Positions 8,838 to 16,964 of a stretch of DNA of 63,762 nt are shown one piece after another. The DNA is taken from contig NZ_LABZ01000165.1 of NCBI RefSeq assembly GCF_001043955.1, positions 1 to 63,762 of the forward strand, given 5' to 3'. Below the pieces are notes generated by a model. That model was not told where the DNA came from and did no database searches. It worked only from the letters and a program-made list of their open reading frames with translations. The position numbers were made by a program, and so were the translations under genes. Position 1 is the stretch's first letter. The number at the start of each line of letters is the position of its first letter. This DNA is from Methylobacterium tarhaniae (lineage in GTDB: Bacteria > Pseudomonadota > Alphaproteobacteria > Rhizobiales > Beijerinckiaceae).

Positions 8838-9100
8838 TCAGGCGCCCGGCCCCGGCTTGCGCCCGCAGGTGAGCGCACCGCCACAGCCCTTCGAGCCGAC
8901 GGAAACGGTGCCGCAGCCGTCACCAGCGCGCGACGACCTGCGCGCCGCAGATCGCCAGGACGAGGCCCAAGCCCCTCGCGAGGTCGAGCCGGCCGAACAG
9001 CCCGAACCCGTAACCGTAGAAGACCAGGCCGAGCACGAGAGACTCGCACGATCCGGCAAGCGGGCGGTCCTCGACCAGGCGGCCCAGCGACGACGATGGA
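8838..9100 (-). pseudogene. Decayed C-terminal fragment of a DUF418 membrane protein
   Basis: One minus-strand frame reads LVLGLVFYGYGFGLFGRLD and then LGLVLAICGAQVVARW, which matches the last membrane helices of DUF418 proteins. A TGA then stands where the family has Trp. The same frame continues RLRHRFRRLEGLW, the equivalent of the family's RRFRFGPLEWLW. A frameshift is then needed to reach ALTCGRKPGPGA and a stop at 8838-8840, the usual C-terminal end. The remnant thus carries a nonsense change and a frameshift and lacks the N-terminal three quarters of a normal protein. It starts about 105 bases past the tRNA-Glu gene on the opposite strand. Family identification is from memory of the C-terminal motif. 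Confidence 0.65.
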
Positions 9101-9243
9101 CTATCCAACCCGCGACCTCATCCCGAGGTCGTGGTGTGGACGGATAGTTCGCCACAATTCTTCATCGTGAGATCACGCGCAAGCACGATCTCGACATGAG
9201 ACGGGACATCGAAGCGATCAACTTCTTCGATGCATCCACTGCA

Positions 9244-9918
9244 TCAATGCCCGTGCTCCGGCAGCGTCAACCCGAAATGGCTCACCAGATCCTGCACCTG
9301 CGCCGGGGTCAGGTGGCGCGGGTTGAGGTTGCGCAGCAGCAGGTAGAGCTTGGCGGTCTCCTCCAGCTCCTCGGTGGCGAAGACCGCCGCTTCCAGAGTG
9401 TCGCCGGCCACCACCGGGCCGTGATTGGCGAGCAGCACCGAGGAATAGTGCCCGGCGAGCCCCCGGATCGCGTCCGCCACCGCCGGGTCGCCGGGGCGGA
9501 AATACGGCACCAGGGCCACCGCGCCGGCCCGCATCAGGCTGTAGGGGGTGAGCGGCGGCAGCACCGCGCGGGGGTCGATCTCCGGCAGCATCGAGACCGC
9601 GACGGCGTGGGTGGAGTGGAGATGCACGATCGCCCGGGCCGAGGCCCGGCTGTCGTAGAGGGCGCCGTGGAGCGGGATCTCCTTGGTCGGCTTGTCGCCC
9701 GACAGGAGCCGCCCGTCGCGGTCGAGGCGGGAGATCCGGGCCGGGTCGAGGAAGCCGAGGGACGCGTTGGTCGGCGTCACCAGCCAGCCGCCGTCGTCGA
9801 GACGCAGCGAGATGTTGCCGGACGAGCCGGGGGTCAGGCCGCGCTCGAACAGCGAGCGCCCGAAGCGGCAGATCGCCTCGCGCAAGGCGGATTCGCTTGA
9901 TCCCGATACATCCGTCAC
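9244..9918 (-). CDS. otnC: 3-oxo-tetronate 4-phosphate decarboxylase (class II aldolase/adducin family)
   Basis: A zinc-dependent class II aldolase-fold enzyme of 224 residues. Metal ligands His99 and His101 (HLHSTHA) and His166 (NHGP), and the catalytic Glu80 (PTKEIPLHG), are in place; the N-terminal motif TPGSSGNIS binds the phosphate. In the tetronate pathway OtnC decarboxylates 3-oxo-tetronate 4-phosphate to dihydroxyacetone phosphate. Its start overlaps the lacI stop by four bases (ATGA type), so the two are translationally coupled, and ltnD, otnI and otnK follow on the divergent side. The context separates it from fuculose-phosphate aldolases of the same fold. Confidence 0.9.
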   Translation of the reverse strand: MTDVSGSSESALREAICRFGRSLFERGLTPGSSGNISLRLDDGGWLVTPTNASLGFLDPARISRLDRDGRLLSGDKPTKEIPLHGALYDSRASARAIVHLHSTHAVAVSMLPEIDPRAVLPPLTPYSLMRAGAVALVPYFRPGDPAVADAIRGLAGHYSSVLLANHGPVVAGDTLEAAVFATEELEETAKLYLLLRNLNPRHLTPAQVQDLVSHFGLTLPEHGH

Positions 9919-10961
9919 GCCGTCGCTCCCTCGATCAACTCGAAGCCGAGATCCACCACCGCCGCCGGCCCTCCGGCGCAGAGGAGCCGGGCCGCCGTGG
10001 CGCCGGCCTCGACCCGCGGGGTGCGGATGGTGGCGAGCGGCTGCGGCATCAGCCGGCCGACATCGAGGCCGTTATAGCCGAACAGGGCCAGCCGCTCCGG
10101 CACCGCGAGGCCGTGGGCGAGGCAATGGAAGTAGCCGCCGAGCGCCATGTCGTCGTTCGAGAAATAGGCCGCGTCGAGGTCCGGCACGCGGGCGAGGAGA
10201 GATTCCAGCCCGTGCCGTCCGGCCTCGACCGAGGAGGGGCTCGCGACCCGTTCCTCGCCGACGAGCGCCAGCCCGGCCTCGCCCAAGGCATCGCGAAAAC
10301 CCGCATAGCGCTTGGCGGCGCGCCTGTCCTTGGTCAGGTCGTGGCCGATATAGCCGATGCGGCGGTAGCCGCGGCCGGCGAGGTGGCGGGCGCTCGCCTC
10401 GCCGGCGGCGCGGTTGGAATAGCCGACCACGATGTCGAGCCCCGGCCCGTCGGTGTCGAGAAGCTCGGCCACCCGCACGCCGCTGGCGAGGAGCCGGCGC
10501 CGCGTGCCCGGATTGTGCTCGAGCCCGGTGACGATCAGCCCGGCCGGACGCCAGCTCAACAGCGAGCCGACCACCGCCTCCTCGCGGTCCTGGTCGTAAT
10601 CGGTGACGGCGATGACCGACTGGAAGCCCTCCTGCTCCAGGGCCGCGGTCGCCCCGCGCAACAGGTCCGGGAAGACGATGTTGGTGAGCGAGGGGATGAC
10701 GATGCCGATCAGCCGCGAGCCGGTGGAGGCCAGCGTTCCGGCGATGCGGTTCGGCACGTAGCCGAGGCGCGCCACCGCCGCCTCGACCCGGGCCCGGGTC
10801 TTCTCCGAGAACGAGCCGTGGCTGCGCAGGACCCGCGACACCGTGCTCTCGCCGACCCGCGCCTCGCGGGCGACGTCCGCCAGGGTGATCGGGCGCCGCC
10901 CGGCGCCGTCCCGCACGCCCTCCTCGTCGGCCGCGAAGACCTCGTTGATCCCCTCGTCCAT
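9915..10961 (-). CDS. LacI family transcriptional regulator of the tetronate cluster
   Basis: A repressor of 348 residues. The N-terminal helix-turn-helix and hinge run from ITLADVAREARVGESTVSR to about residue 75 (GYVPNRIAGTLAS). A periplasmic-binding-protein-like effector domain follows. The start at 10961 has GGGGGAGGG just upstream; the open frame extends further, but that sequence is not LacI-like. It is co-transcribed with otnC and divergent from ltnD, and a perfect LacI-type palindrome at 11057-11072 sits between the divergent starts. The inducer is probably a tetronate or an oxo-tetronate pathway intermediate (inference from context). Confidence 0.92.
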   Translation of the reverse strand: MDEGINEVFAADEEGVRDGAGRRPITLADVAREARVGESTVSRVLRSHGSFSEKTRARVEAAVARLGYVPNRIAGTLASTGSRLIGIVIPSLTNIVFPDLLRGATAALEQEGFQSVIAVTDYDQDREEAVVGSLLSWRPAGLIVTGLEHNPGTRRRLLASGVRVAELLDTDGPGLDIVVGYSNRAAGEASARHLAGRGYRRIGYIGHDLTKDRRAAKRYAGFRDALGEAGLALVGEERVASPSSVEAGRHGLESLLARVPDLDAAYFSNDDMALGGYFHCLAHGLAVPERLALFGYNGLDVGRLMPQPLATIRTPRVEAGATAARLLCAGGPAAVVDLGFELIEGATA

Positions 10962-11056
10962 CGGCCCTCCCCCTCTTCCCGGCACCTTGTCACGGACGCT
11001 CGGGAGCGCCACGATGTCATGGTTCCCCGGCCGGCTCAACGGATCCATGATCCGGA

Positions 11057-11072
11057 TTGGCAGCGCTGCCAA
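11057..11072. promoter_or_regulatory. LacI-family operator (perfect 16-bp palindrome)
   Basis: TTGGCAGCGCTGCCAA is perfectly palindromic with the central CG step typical of LacI-family operators. It lies 82 bases upstream of the ltnD start and 95 bases upstream of the lacI start, placed to control both transcripts of the tetronate cluster. Confidence 0.75.
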
Positions 11073-11154
11073 ATCGATGCTAAGGCTTGGGACGATGGCG
11101 CGGCGCCAGATCGCGCAAGGTTCGGGTCGTTCGCGGCCCGCAGGGAGGAAGCGC

Positions 11155-12066
11155 ATGAGCGACACACCCGCCCGCGTCGCGGTGATCGGCCTCGGTTCGA
11201 TGGGCTACGGCATGGCGCAGGCCCTGCGCCGGGCCGGCCTCGACGTCGCCGGCAGCGACGTCGCCCCCGACAACGTGGCGCGCTTCGCCGCCGAGGGCGG
11301 ACGCGGCGCCCGTCACCCGGCGGAGGCCGCGGCGGACGCGGGCATCGTGGTCTGCGTGGTCGTCAACGCGGCCCAGACCGAGGCGGTCCTGTTCGGGCCC
11401 GACGGCGTCGCCGCGGCGATGCCGGAAGGCGCGGTGTTCGTCTCCTGCGCCACCATGGACCCGGAGATCGCCCGCCGCCTCGCCGCGAAGCTCGAGGCCA
11501 CGGGCCGCCACTACCTCGATGCGCCGATCAGCGGCGGCGCCCAGCGGGCCGCGCAAGGCGAGCTGACGATCCTGGCCTCGGGCAGCCGCGAAGCCTTCGC
11601 GCGGGCCAAGCCCGCCCTCGATGCCATGGCGGCCAAGCTCTACGAGCTCGGCGACGCCGCCGGCCAGGGCGCGGCCTTCAAGATGATCAACCAGTTGCTC
11701 GCCGGCGTGCATATCGCGGCGGCGAGCGAGGCGATGGCCTTCGCCGCCCGCCAGGGCCTCGACCTGCGGCGCGTCTACGAGGTCATCACCGCCTCGGCCG
11801 GCAATTCCTGGATGTTCGAGAACCGGATGCCGCACGTGCTGGACGGCGATTACGCGCCGCGCAGCGCCGTCGACATCTTCGTCAAGGATCTCGGCATCGT
11901 GCAGGACATGGCGCGGACCCAGAAATTCCCGGTGCCGGTGGCGGCCGCCGCGCTCCAGATGTTCCTGATGGCATCGGGTGCCGGCATGGGCCGGGACGAC
12001 GACGCCTCGGTGGCGCGGATCTACGCGCAGGTGACGGGGACGGCGTTGCCGGGCGGGGCGGGCTGA
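11155..12066 (+). CDS. ltnD: L-threonate dehydrogenase (beta-hydroxyacid dehydrogenase family)
   Basis: An NAD-dependent dehydrogenase of 303 residues, the family's usual length. The Rossmann motif GLGSMGYGM is at about 11-19, the substrate motif DAPISGGAQ near 122-130, and the catalytic Lys is in AAFKMINQ. LtnD oxidises L-threonate at C2 to 2-oxo-tetronate, the first step before OtnI, OtnK and OtnC. The start at 11155 has GGGAGGA seven bases upstream. It is the first gene of the plus-strand arm. The family also contains GarR and 3-hydroxyisobutyrate dehydrogenase; the otn neighbours favour LtnD. A second family member lies at 59764-60627. Confidence 0.9.
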   Translation: MSDTPARVAVIGLGSMGYGMAQALRRAGLDVAGSDVAPDNVARFAAEGGRGARHPAEAAADAGIVVCVVVNAAQTEAVLFGPDGVAAAMPEGAVFVSCATMDPEIARRLAAKLEATGRHYLDAPISGGAQRAAQGELTILASGSREAFARAKPALDAMAAKLYELGDAAGQGAAFKMINQLLAGVHIAAASEAMAFAARQGLDLRRVYEVITASAGNSWMFENRMPHVLDGDYAPRSAVDIFVKDLGIVQDMARTQKFPVPVAAAALQMFLMASGAGMGRDDDASVARIYAQVTGTALPGGAG

Positions 12067-12101
12067 AACTTCGTTCAATCCACCGAACCGATACCCTCCT
12101 G

Positions 12102-12137
12102 GTCGTTCCGGGCTCCGCTTCGCGGCCCCGGAACGAC
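12102..12137. repeat. Palindromic intergenic repeat between ltnD and otnI
   Basis: GTCGTTCCGGG (12102-12112) pairs with CCCCGGAACGAC (12126-12137) around a GC-rich loop. Its layout (arm, CTCCGC, loop, arm) resembles the elements at 41491-41626. It lies inside the tetronate operon and could attenuate transcription into otnI-otnK or stabilise the upstream message. Confidence 0.6.
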
Positions 12138-12222
12138 GCGGAGGATACGCAACGTGGGCGCCTGGCCGACATGCCGCCGACAGGCCAGGGCACCGGCGCC
12201 CCGCGCCGATGGGAGGATCTTC

Positions 12223-13005
12223 ATGCCGCGCTTCGCCGCGAACCTGACCCTGATGTTCACCGAGGTCCCGTTCCTCGATCGCTTCGCCGAGGCCGCTGCG
12301 GCCGGGTTCGAGGCGGTGGAGTTCCTGTTCCCCTACGACCACCCGCCCGAGGCGGTGGCTGAGCGCTTGAGGGCGCACGGCCTGACCCAGGCCTTGTTCA
12401 ACCTGCCCCCGGGCGACTGGGCGTCGGGCGAGCGCGGCCTCGCGGCGCTCCCTGAGCGGTTCGAGGAGCTGAAGGCCGGCGTCGAGACGGCGCTGGCTTA
12501 CGCCCGCGCCACCGGCGTGAAGCGCCTGCACCTGATGGCCGGCATGGCCGACCGGAACGATGCCAAGGCGCAGGATTCCTACCGCCGCGCCGTCGCCTGG
12601 ACGGCGGAGCGCTTGGAGAAAGAGGGCCTCGACCTCGTCCTCGAGCCGATCAACGCCCGCAACATGCCGGGCTACTTCCTCAACGATTTCGGTTACGCCG
12701 CTGACCTGATCCGCGATCTGGCCCTGCCGAACCTGAAGCTCCAGTTCGACCTCTATCACTGCCAGATCCTGCACGGCGACGTGACCATGCGGCTGCGCGC
12801 CCTGATGCCGATCATCGGCCACGTCCAGACGGCGAGCGTGCCGGAGCGGCACGAGCCCGGCAGCGGCGAGATGAACGACGCCTTCCTGTTCGCCGAGCTC
12901 GACCGGCTCGGCTATGACGGCTTCATCGGCTGCGAGTACAACCCGCGGGCCGGCACGCGCGACGGGCTCGGCTGGTTCGCCCCCTACAAGGGAGCACGGA
13001 CATGA
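12223..13005 (+). CDS. otnI: 2-oxo-tetronate isomerase (hydroxypyruvate isomerase family)
   Basis: A TIM-barrel sugar-acid isomerase of 260 residues of the xylose isomerase-like superfamily. Metal ligands are visible in the expected order: Glu in VLEPINARN, Asp in FDLYHCQ, His/Gln in GHVQTASVPERHEPG, and the final Glu in GCEYNPRAGT. OtnI converts 2-oxo-tetronate to 3-oxo-tetronate for the OtnK kinase. GGGAGGA precedes the ATG. Its stop overlaps the otnK start by four bases, showing coupling. Glyoxylate-associated hydroxypyruvate isomerase (Hyi) is the alternative, but the neighbours support OtnI. Confidence 0.9.
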   Translation: MPRFAANLTLMFTEVPFLDRFAEAAAAGFEAVEFLFPYDHPPEAVAERLRAHGLTQALFNLPPGDWASGERGLAALPERFEELKAGVETALAYARATGVKRLHLMAGMADRNDAKAQDSYRRAVAWTAERLEKEGLDLVLEPINARNMPGYFLNDFGYAADLIRDLALPNLKLQFDLYHCQILHGDVTMRLRALMPIIGHVQTASVPERHEPGSGEMNDAFLFAELDRLGYDGFIGCEYNPRAGTRDGLGWFAPYKGART

Positions 13006-14270
13006 CCCTGGCGCTGGGCTGCATCGCCGACGACTACACCGGCGCCTCCGACCTCGCCAACACCCTGACCAAGGCGGGCCTGCGCACCGTCCAGACCATC
13101 GGGGTGCCGGCGGGCGATCTCGCGCTCCCCGAGGTCGACGCCGTGGTGGTCTCGCTCAAGAGCCGCTCGATCCCGGCCGGGGAGGCGGTGGCGCGCTCGC
13201 GCGAGGCCGCCTCCTGGCTCGACGCCCGCGGCGCCGGCCACCTGCTGTTCAAGGTCTGCTCGACCTTCGATTCGACGGATGCCGGCAATATCGGCCCGGT
13301 CACCGATGCGCTGCGGGAGGATGCGGGCGAGGCGATCGCGCTGGTCACCCCGGCCTTCCCGGAGACGGCGCGCACCGTCTATCTCGGCCACCTCTTCGTC
13401 GGCGCGATGCCGCTCGCCGAGAGCCCGCTGAAGGACCATCCCCTCAACCCGATGCGGGATTCGAACCTCGTGCGGGTGCTGGCGCGCCAGAGCCGAGCGG
13501 AGGTCGGACTGATAGACCTCGCCACGGTGGCGCAAGGGGCGGAAGCGGTGAGCGCGCGTCTCGACGCGCTGGTCCGCGAGGGCAAGGGCGCCGCCATCGC
13601 CGATGCGGTGCTCGACCGCGACCTCGCGGTCCTGGGCGCGGCGGCCCTCACCCGAAAGGTCTCGACCGGCGCCTCGGGCCTCGGCCTCGGCCTCGCCCGC
13701 GCCCTGGTGGCGTCCGGCCGGGTCGCCCCCGCCGCCGCGGACACCGATCTCGGAGGCCCGATCGGCGGCCCGGCGGCCTGCCTCGCCGGGAGCTGCTCGC
13801 AGGCGACGCTCGGGCAGATCGCCCGGGCCGAGGCGGCGATGCCGGTGCGCCGCCTCGACCCCGCGCGGCTGCTCGCCGGCGAGGACGAGGCCGGCGCGGC
13901 CCTCGCCTGGGCGGCGGAGCGGATCGGCGACGGCCCGGTTCTGATCGCCAGCAGCGCCGGGCCGGAGGACGTGGCCGCGGTCCAGGCCCGCTACGGCCGC
14001 GACGCCGCCGGCCACGCCATCGAGGACGCGATGGCGCGGATCGCCGAGGGGCTGGTCGCCCGCGGGGTGCGCCGGCTGGTGGTGGCCGGCGGCGAGACCT
14101 CCGGCGCCGTGGTCGACCGCCTCGGGCTGCCGGCCTTCCGCGTCGGCCCCGAGATCGCCGCCGGCGTGCCGGTCCTGCGCACCACCGACCGGGACATGTG
14201 GCTGGCGCTCAAGTCCGGCAATTTCGGCGGGCCGGACTTCTTCGCCGACGCGCTGCGGTTGATGCCGTAG
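13002..14270 (+). CDS. otnK: 3-oxo-tetronate kinase (four-carbon acid sugar kinase family)
   Basis: A kinase of 422 residues formerly grouped as DUF1537. The N-terminal substrate domain begins with the hallmark GCIADDYTGASDLANTL, and the C-terminal nucleotide domain contains LVVAGGETSGAVV and ALKSGNFGG. It phosphorylates 3-oxo-tetronate to the 4-phosphate used by OtnC. It is the last gene of the ltnD-otnI-otnK arm. An imperfect GC hairpin at about 14280-14310 between its stop and the next convergent gene may end transcription. Confidence 0.92.
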   Translation: MTLALGCIADDYTGASDLANTLTKAGLRTVQTIGVPAGDLALPEVDAVVVSLKSRSIPAGEAVARSREAASWLDARGAGHLLFKVCSTFDSTDAGNIGPVTDALREDAGEAIALVTPAFPETARTVYLGHLFVGAMPLAESPLKDHPLNPMRDSNLVRVLARQSRAEVGLIDLATVAQGAEAVSARLDALVREGKGAAIADAVLDRDLAVLGAAALTRKVSTGASGLGLGLARALVASGRVAPAAADTDLGGPIGGPAACLAGSCSQATLGQIARAEAAMPVRRLDPARLLAGEDEAGAALAWAAERIGDGPVLIASSAGPEDVAAVQARYGRDAAGHAIEDAMARIAEGLVARGVRRLVVAGGETSGAVVDRLGLPAFRVGPEIAAGVPVLRTTDRDMWLALKSGNFGGPDFFADALRLMP

Positions 14271-14303
14271 CGACGATCGACCTGGCCGGGCGGCGCCGTC
14301 CGG

Positions 14304-14495
14304 TCAGGTCGCGCCCGCCCCGGTCGCCGCCTCGGCGTCACGGGTGGTGAGGCCCTGTGCGTCGAGCGTCCTGACGATCCGCGCGGCCAGGAGGGCACGG
14401 GCCTGTTCGAGGTCCGGATGCGGACGCTTCAAGTCGCGATCGACGTTGCCGCTCCCGTGAACGAACTCGCAATCGGCGTCGCTCGACCCAATCAT
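14304..14495 (-). CDS. Short XRE-type protein, probably a truncated HigA-like antitoxin
   Basis: A 63-residue open frame. HGSGNVDRDLKRPHPDLEQ, followed by ARALLAARIVRTLDAQGLTT, strongly resembles the N-terminal half of HigA/XRE antitoxin-type proteins (a SGNVFRDLGxP motif, then helices 1-2 of the helix-turn-helix). The family continues with the recognition helix and about 40 more residues; here the frame stops at TGAGAT just where the DNA-binding helix should begin. No partner toxin is adjacent. It looks like a gene remnant, though it may still be translated. It ends a few bases from the 3' side of the otnK gene. Confidence 0.55.
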   Translation of the reverse strand: MIGSSDADCEFVHGSGNVDRDLKRPHPDLEQARALLAARIVRTLDAQGLTTRDAEAATGAGAT

Positions 14496-14500
14496 GCTCT

Positions 14501-16771
14501 TCAAGGCTCGGCCTGCCCCTCCGCCTCCTCCCCTTCCGGCGGCACGGCCGGCGCCGCCGGCCCGGGCGCCACGTTCGGTGCAGGCGCGGCCGGCTTCGGC
14601 GTCACGGGCGCCGTCGCGACCGGCGCCGGCCGCCACGGCCGTCCCTCGCCCGGCCGCTTGGCCGTCTCGATCACCGGGCCCTCGGCGGTGAACCGCAGGG
14701 TCGTCGAGCCGTGCGCCGCCAGGAATTTCCGGTCGAGGACGTGTCGCGCGGCGCAACCGGGCGGCGCCTCCAGGCGGGAGACCACCACGGTCGCCCGGGC
14801 GCAATCCTCGGAGAAGGCGCGCTTGTCGCGCACCAGGGCCACGCTGACGCCCTGCGGACCGTGGCCGACGCAGCCGAGCTTGTCGCAGCGGGCGCCCGCG
14901 CCCAGCCCGGAATCGTCGCGGGAGCGGCCGTCGCCGTCGGCCTTCAGCCATTGCTCCAGCACGAAGGCGGGGGGCTTGCCCAGCACCACGAGGCGCCCGT
15001 CGGACCCGCGCAGGGCCGCCCCGCCGCCCTCGCGGTCGACGTAGAGGTCGGGGCGTTCCGGGCTCGCCGCGAGGGCGAGGCCGACGAGGCCCGGGGCGAG
15101 GCCGAGCCAGCGCAAGCCCGACACCGGCAGCACCAGGAGCAGCAGGGCGACCGTCATCAGGCCGAGGGCGCCGGAGCCGAAGGCCGGCAGGACCATGGTC
15201 GCGCGGTCGAAGCCCTCGATCCAGGACGAGATGTCGAGCATGCCGCGCACGGCCAGCCCCATCGTCCACCAGACCGGCCGGTCGAGGGCGAAGGGAGTGG
15301 CCAGGATGCCGAGCACCGCCGCCGGCATGACCACGAGCGAGACGAGCGGCAGGGTGAGCGCGTTGCCGACGAGCCCGAAGGGCTGCACCGTCTGGAAATG
15401 GTAGGTGGCGAAGGGCGCGGTGGCGATCTGCGCCACGAGGGTGGTGGCGAGCGTGCCGATCACCGAGGCGAGGAGCCAGGCGAGCGCGCGGGTGACCGGC
15501 CCGCCACCCTCCGGGTTCCACAGGCGCCCCTCGATCAGCCGGGCGCAGGCGACGAGGCCGGCCACCGCCCCGAACGACATCTGGAAGCTCGGGCCCAAAA
15601 GACCTTCCGGCTCGCGGGCGAGCGAGATCAGCGCCGCGAGCGCCAGGTTGCGCAGGCTCAAGGCCGGCCGGTCGACCAGGATCGCCCCGAGCATCACCAG
15701 GGTCATCACCAGCGAGCGCTCGGCGGCGAGGTCCCAGCCCGAGAAGGCGCAGTAGCCGGTGACCCCGACCATCGCGAGGGCGGCGGCGATCTTCTTGATC
15801 GGCCAAGCCAGCGCCAGTCCGGGCACCAGGGCGAGGAGCGCCCGGGCGAGCCAGAACACCACCCCGGCGGCCAGCACCATGTGCAATCCGGATATGGAGA
15901 CGACGTGATAAATTCCGGCCGCCCGCAGGGCGTCGTTGGTGTCCTGGTCGATGAGGCCGCGCTTGCCGGTGACGAGGGCCGCCGCCACCGCGCCGGCCTG
16001 ACCGCCATTCGACGCGGCGATGCGGCGGGTGAGCGCGTTGCGGGCCTCGTCCAGGCCGGCGGCGAGGCGCAAGGCGAGGGGCGCCGGCTCGGGCGGCGGC
16101 TTGACCGTGGCCTGGCCGAGGAGCGAGCCGACGGCGCCGATGCCGCGGAAATAGGCGTCTCGGGCGAAATCGTAGCCGCCCGGCCGGGCCGGCTCCGGCG
16201 GGGGCAGCAGCCGCGCCTTGGCCTCGATGTAGTCGCCGGGCTTGAGGCCGTCGGCGCGGCGATAGGAGACCCGCACCCGGGACGGGCGCTCGGCCTCCGG
16301 CATCTCGCCCAGCCGCGTGACCCGCACCACCAGCCGCGCGCCCTCCTCGCGCTCCTCCAGCGCCTCGACGAAGCCGTGGAGCGGCGCGATCACCGTGCGG
16401 GCGAGCACCGGCGCGGCGACGCCGGCCGTGCGGAGGGCGGCGGCGCCGAAGCCGAGGAACACGAAGGCTGCCGCGAGCAGCAGGGCCGGCGCCACCGCCC
16501 GGGCCCGGAGGGCGAAGGCCGACCCGGCCAGCGCGAGGCCGGAGCCGAAGGGGGCGGCGAGGACGACCGGGCCGTCAGCGACGGTGAGGAACAGGAGCGC
16601 GCCGGACCCGAAGGCCACCGCCAGCCAGGGAAACAGCCGGCGCTGCGCCGCCTCCGCGGCGAGCCCGGCGGAGAACCACCCGCCGAGGGCGGGCAGCAGC
16701 AGCACGGGCGCCGGCAGCGCGCCGGCGGCGCGCGCCACGATCCCCGTTCCTGCGCCCGGCCCCGCCATCAT
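14501..16771 (-). CDS. comEC: ComEC/Rec2 family DNA-uptake membrane protein
   Basis: A large inner-membrane protein of 756 residues. An N-terminal soluble OB-like DUF4131 region (about 120-230, between membrane helices) is followed by the competence domain with the signature HVVSISGLHM and about ten helices. The C-terminal region is soluble and ends in a Pro/Ala/Glu-rich tail. It lacks a recognisable metallo-beta-lactamase domain, as is common in alphaproteobacterial ComEC proteins. ComEC forms the channel for single-stranded DNA import during transformation. It is divergent from gltX. No other competence genes are in the window. Confidence 0.9.
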   Translation of the reverse strand: MMAGPGAGTGIVARAAGALPAPVLLLPALGGWFSAGLAAEAAQRRLFPWLAVAFGSGALLFLTVADGPVVLAAPFGSGLALAGSAFALRARAVAPALLLAAAFVFLGFGAAALRTAGVAAPVLARTVIAPLHGFVEALEEREEGARLVVRVTRLGEMPEAERPSRVRVSYRRADGLKPGDYIEAKARLLPPPEPARPGGYDFARDAYFRGIGAVGSLLGQATVKPPPEPAPLALRLAAGLDEARNALTRRIAASNGGQAGAVAAALVTGKRGLIDQDTNDALRAAGIYHVVSISGLHMVLAAGVVFWLARALLALVPGLALAWPIKKIAAALAMVGVTGYCAFSGWDLAAERSLVMTLVMLGAILVDRPALSLRNLALAALISLAREPEGLLGPSFQMSFGAVAGLVACARLIEGRLWNPEGGGPVTRALAWLLASVIGTLATTLVAQIATAPFATYHFQTVQPFGLVGNALTLPLVSLVVMPAAVLGILATPFALDRPVWWTMGLAVRGMLDISSWIEGFDRATMVLPAFGSGALGLMTVALLLLVLPVSGLRWLGLAPGLVGLALAASPERPDLYVDREGGGAALRGSDGRLVVLGKPPAFVLEQWLKADGDGRSRDDSGLGAGARCDKLGCVGHGPQGVSVALVRDKRAFSEDCARATVVVSRLEAPPGCAARHVLDRKFLAAHGSTTLRFTAEGPVIETAKRPGEGRPWRPAPVATAPVTPKPAAPAPNVAPGPAAPAVPPEGEEAEGQAEP

Positions 16772-16964
16772 CCGCCCTGCGTCGCGCCTGCGCGCAACCG
16801 CCGCCGCCCCGGCTCCGGGCGCGAGCGACCGGTCCGGAAGACGGTTTCTTAACGGCTCGTCTTGCGCATGCTACAGGACCCGGCGCCGGCGGGTCGACTC
16901 GCACGACCCTGCCCTAACGGCTCCGGCCACACCGTTTTTCGCTCTCACCCGGTTCTCGTCGCGC

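Noticed and set aside
8857..9147. 96-residue plus-strand open frame next to tRNA-Glu
   Set aside because: Antisense to the DUF418 remnant; Pro/Glu-rich without a domain.
10962..11165. N-terminal extension of the LacI regulator
   Set aside because: It covers the divergent promoter and operator, and the LacI N-terminus with its ribosome site is at 10961.
14711..16852. 713-residue open frame on the plus strand
   Set aside because: Antisense to comEC; His/Gly/Arg-rich with no domain.
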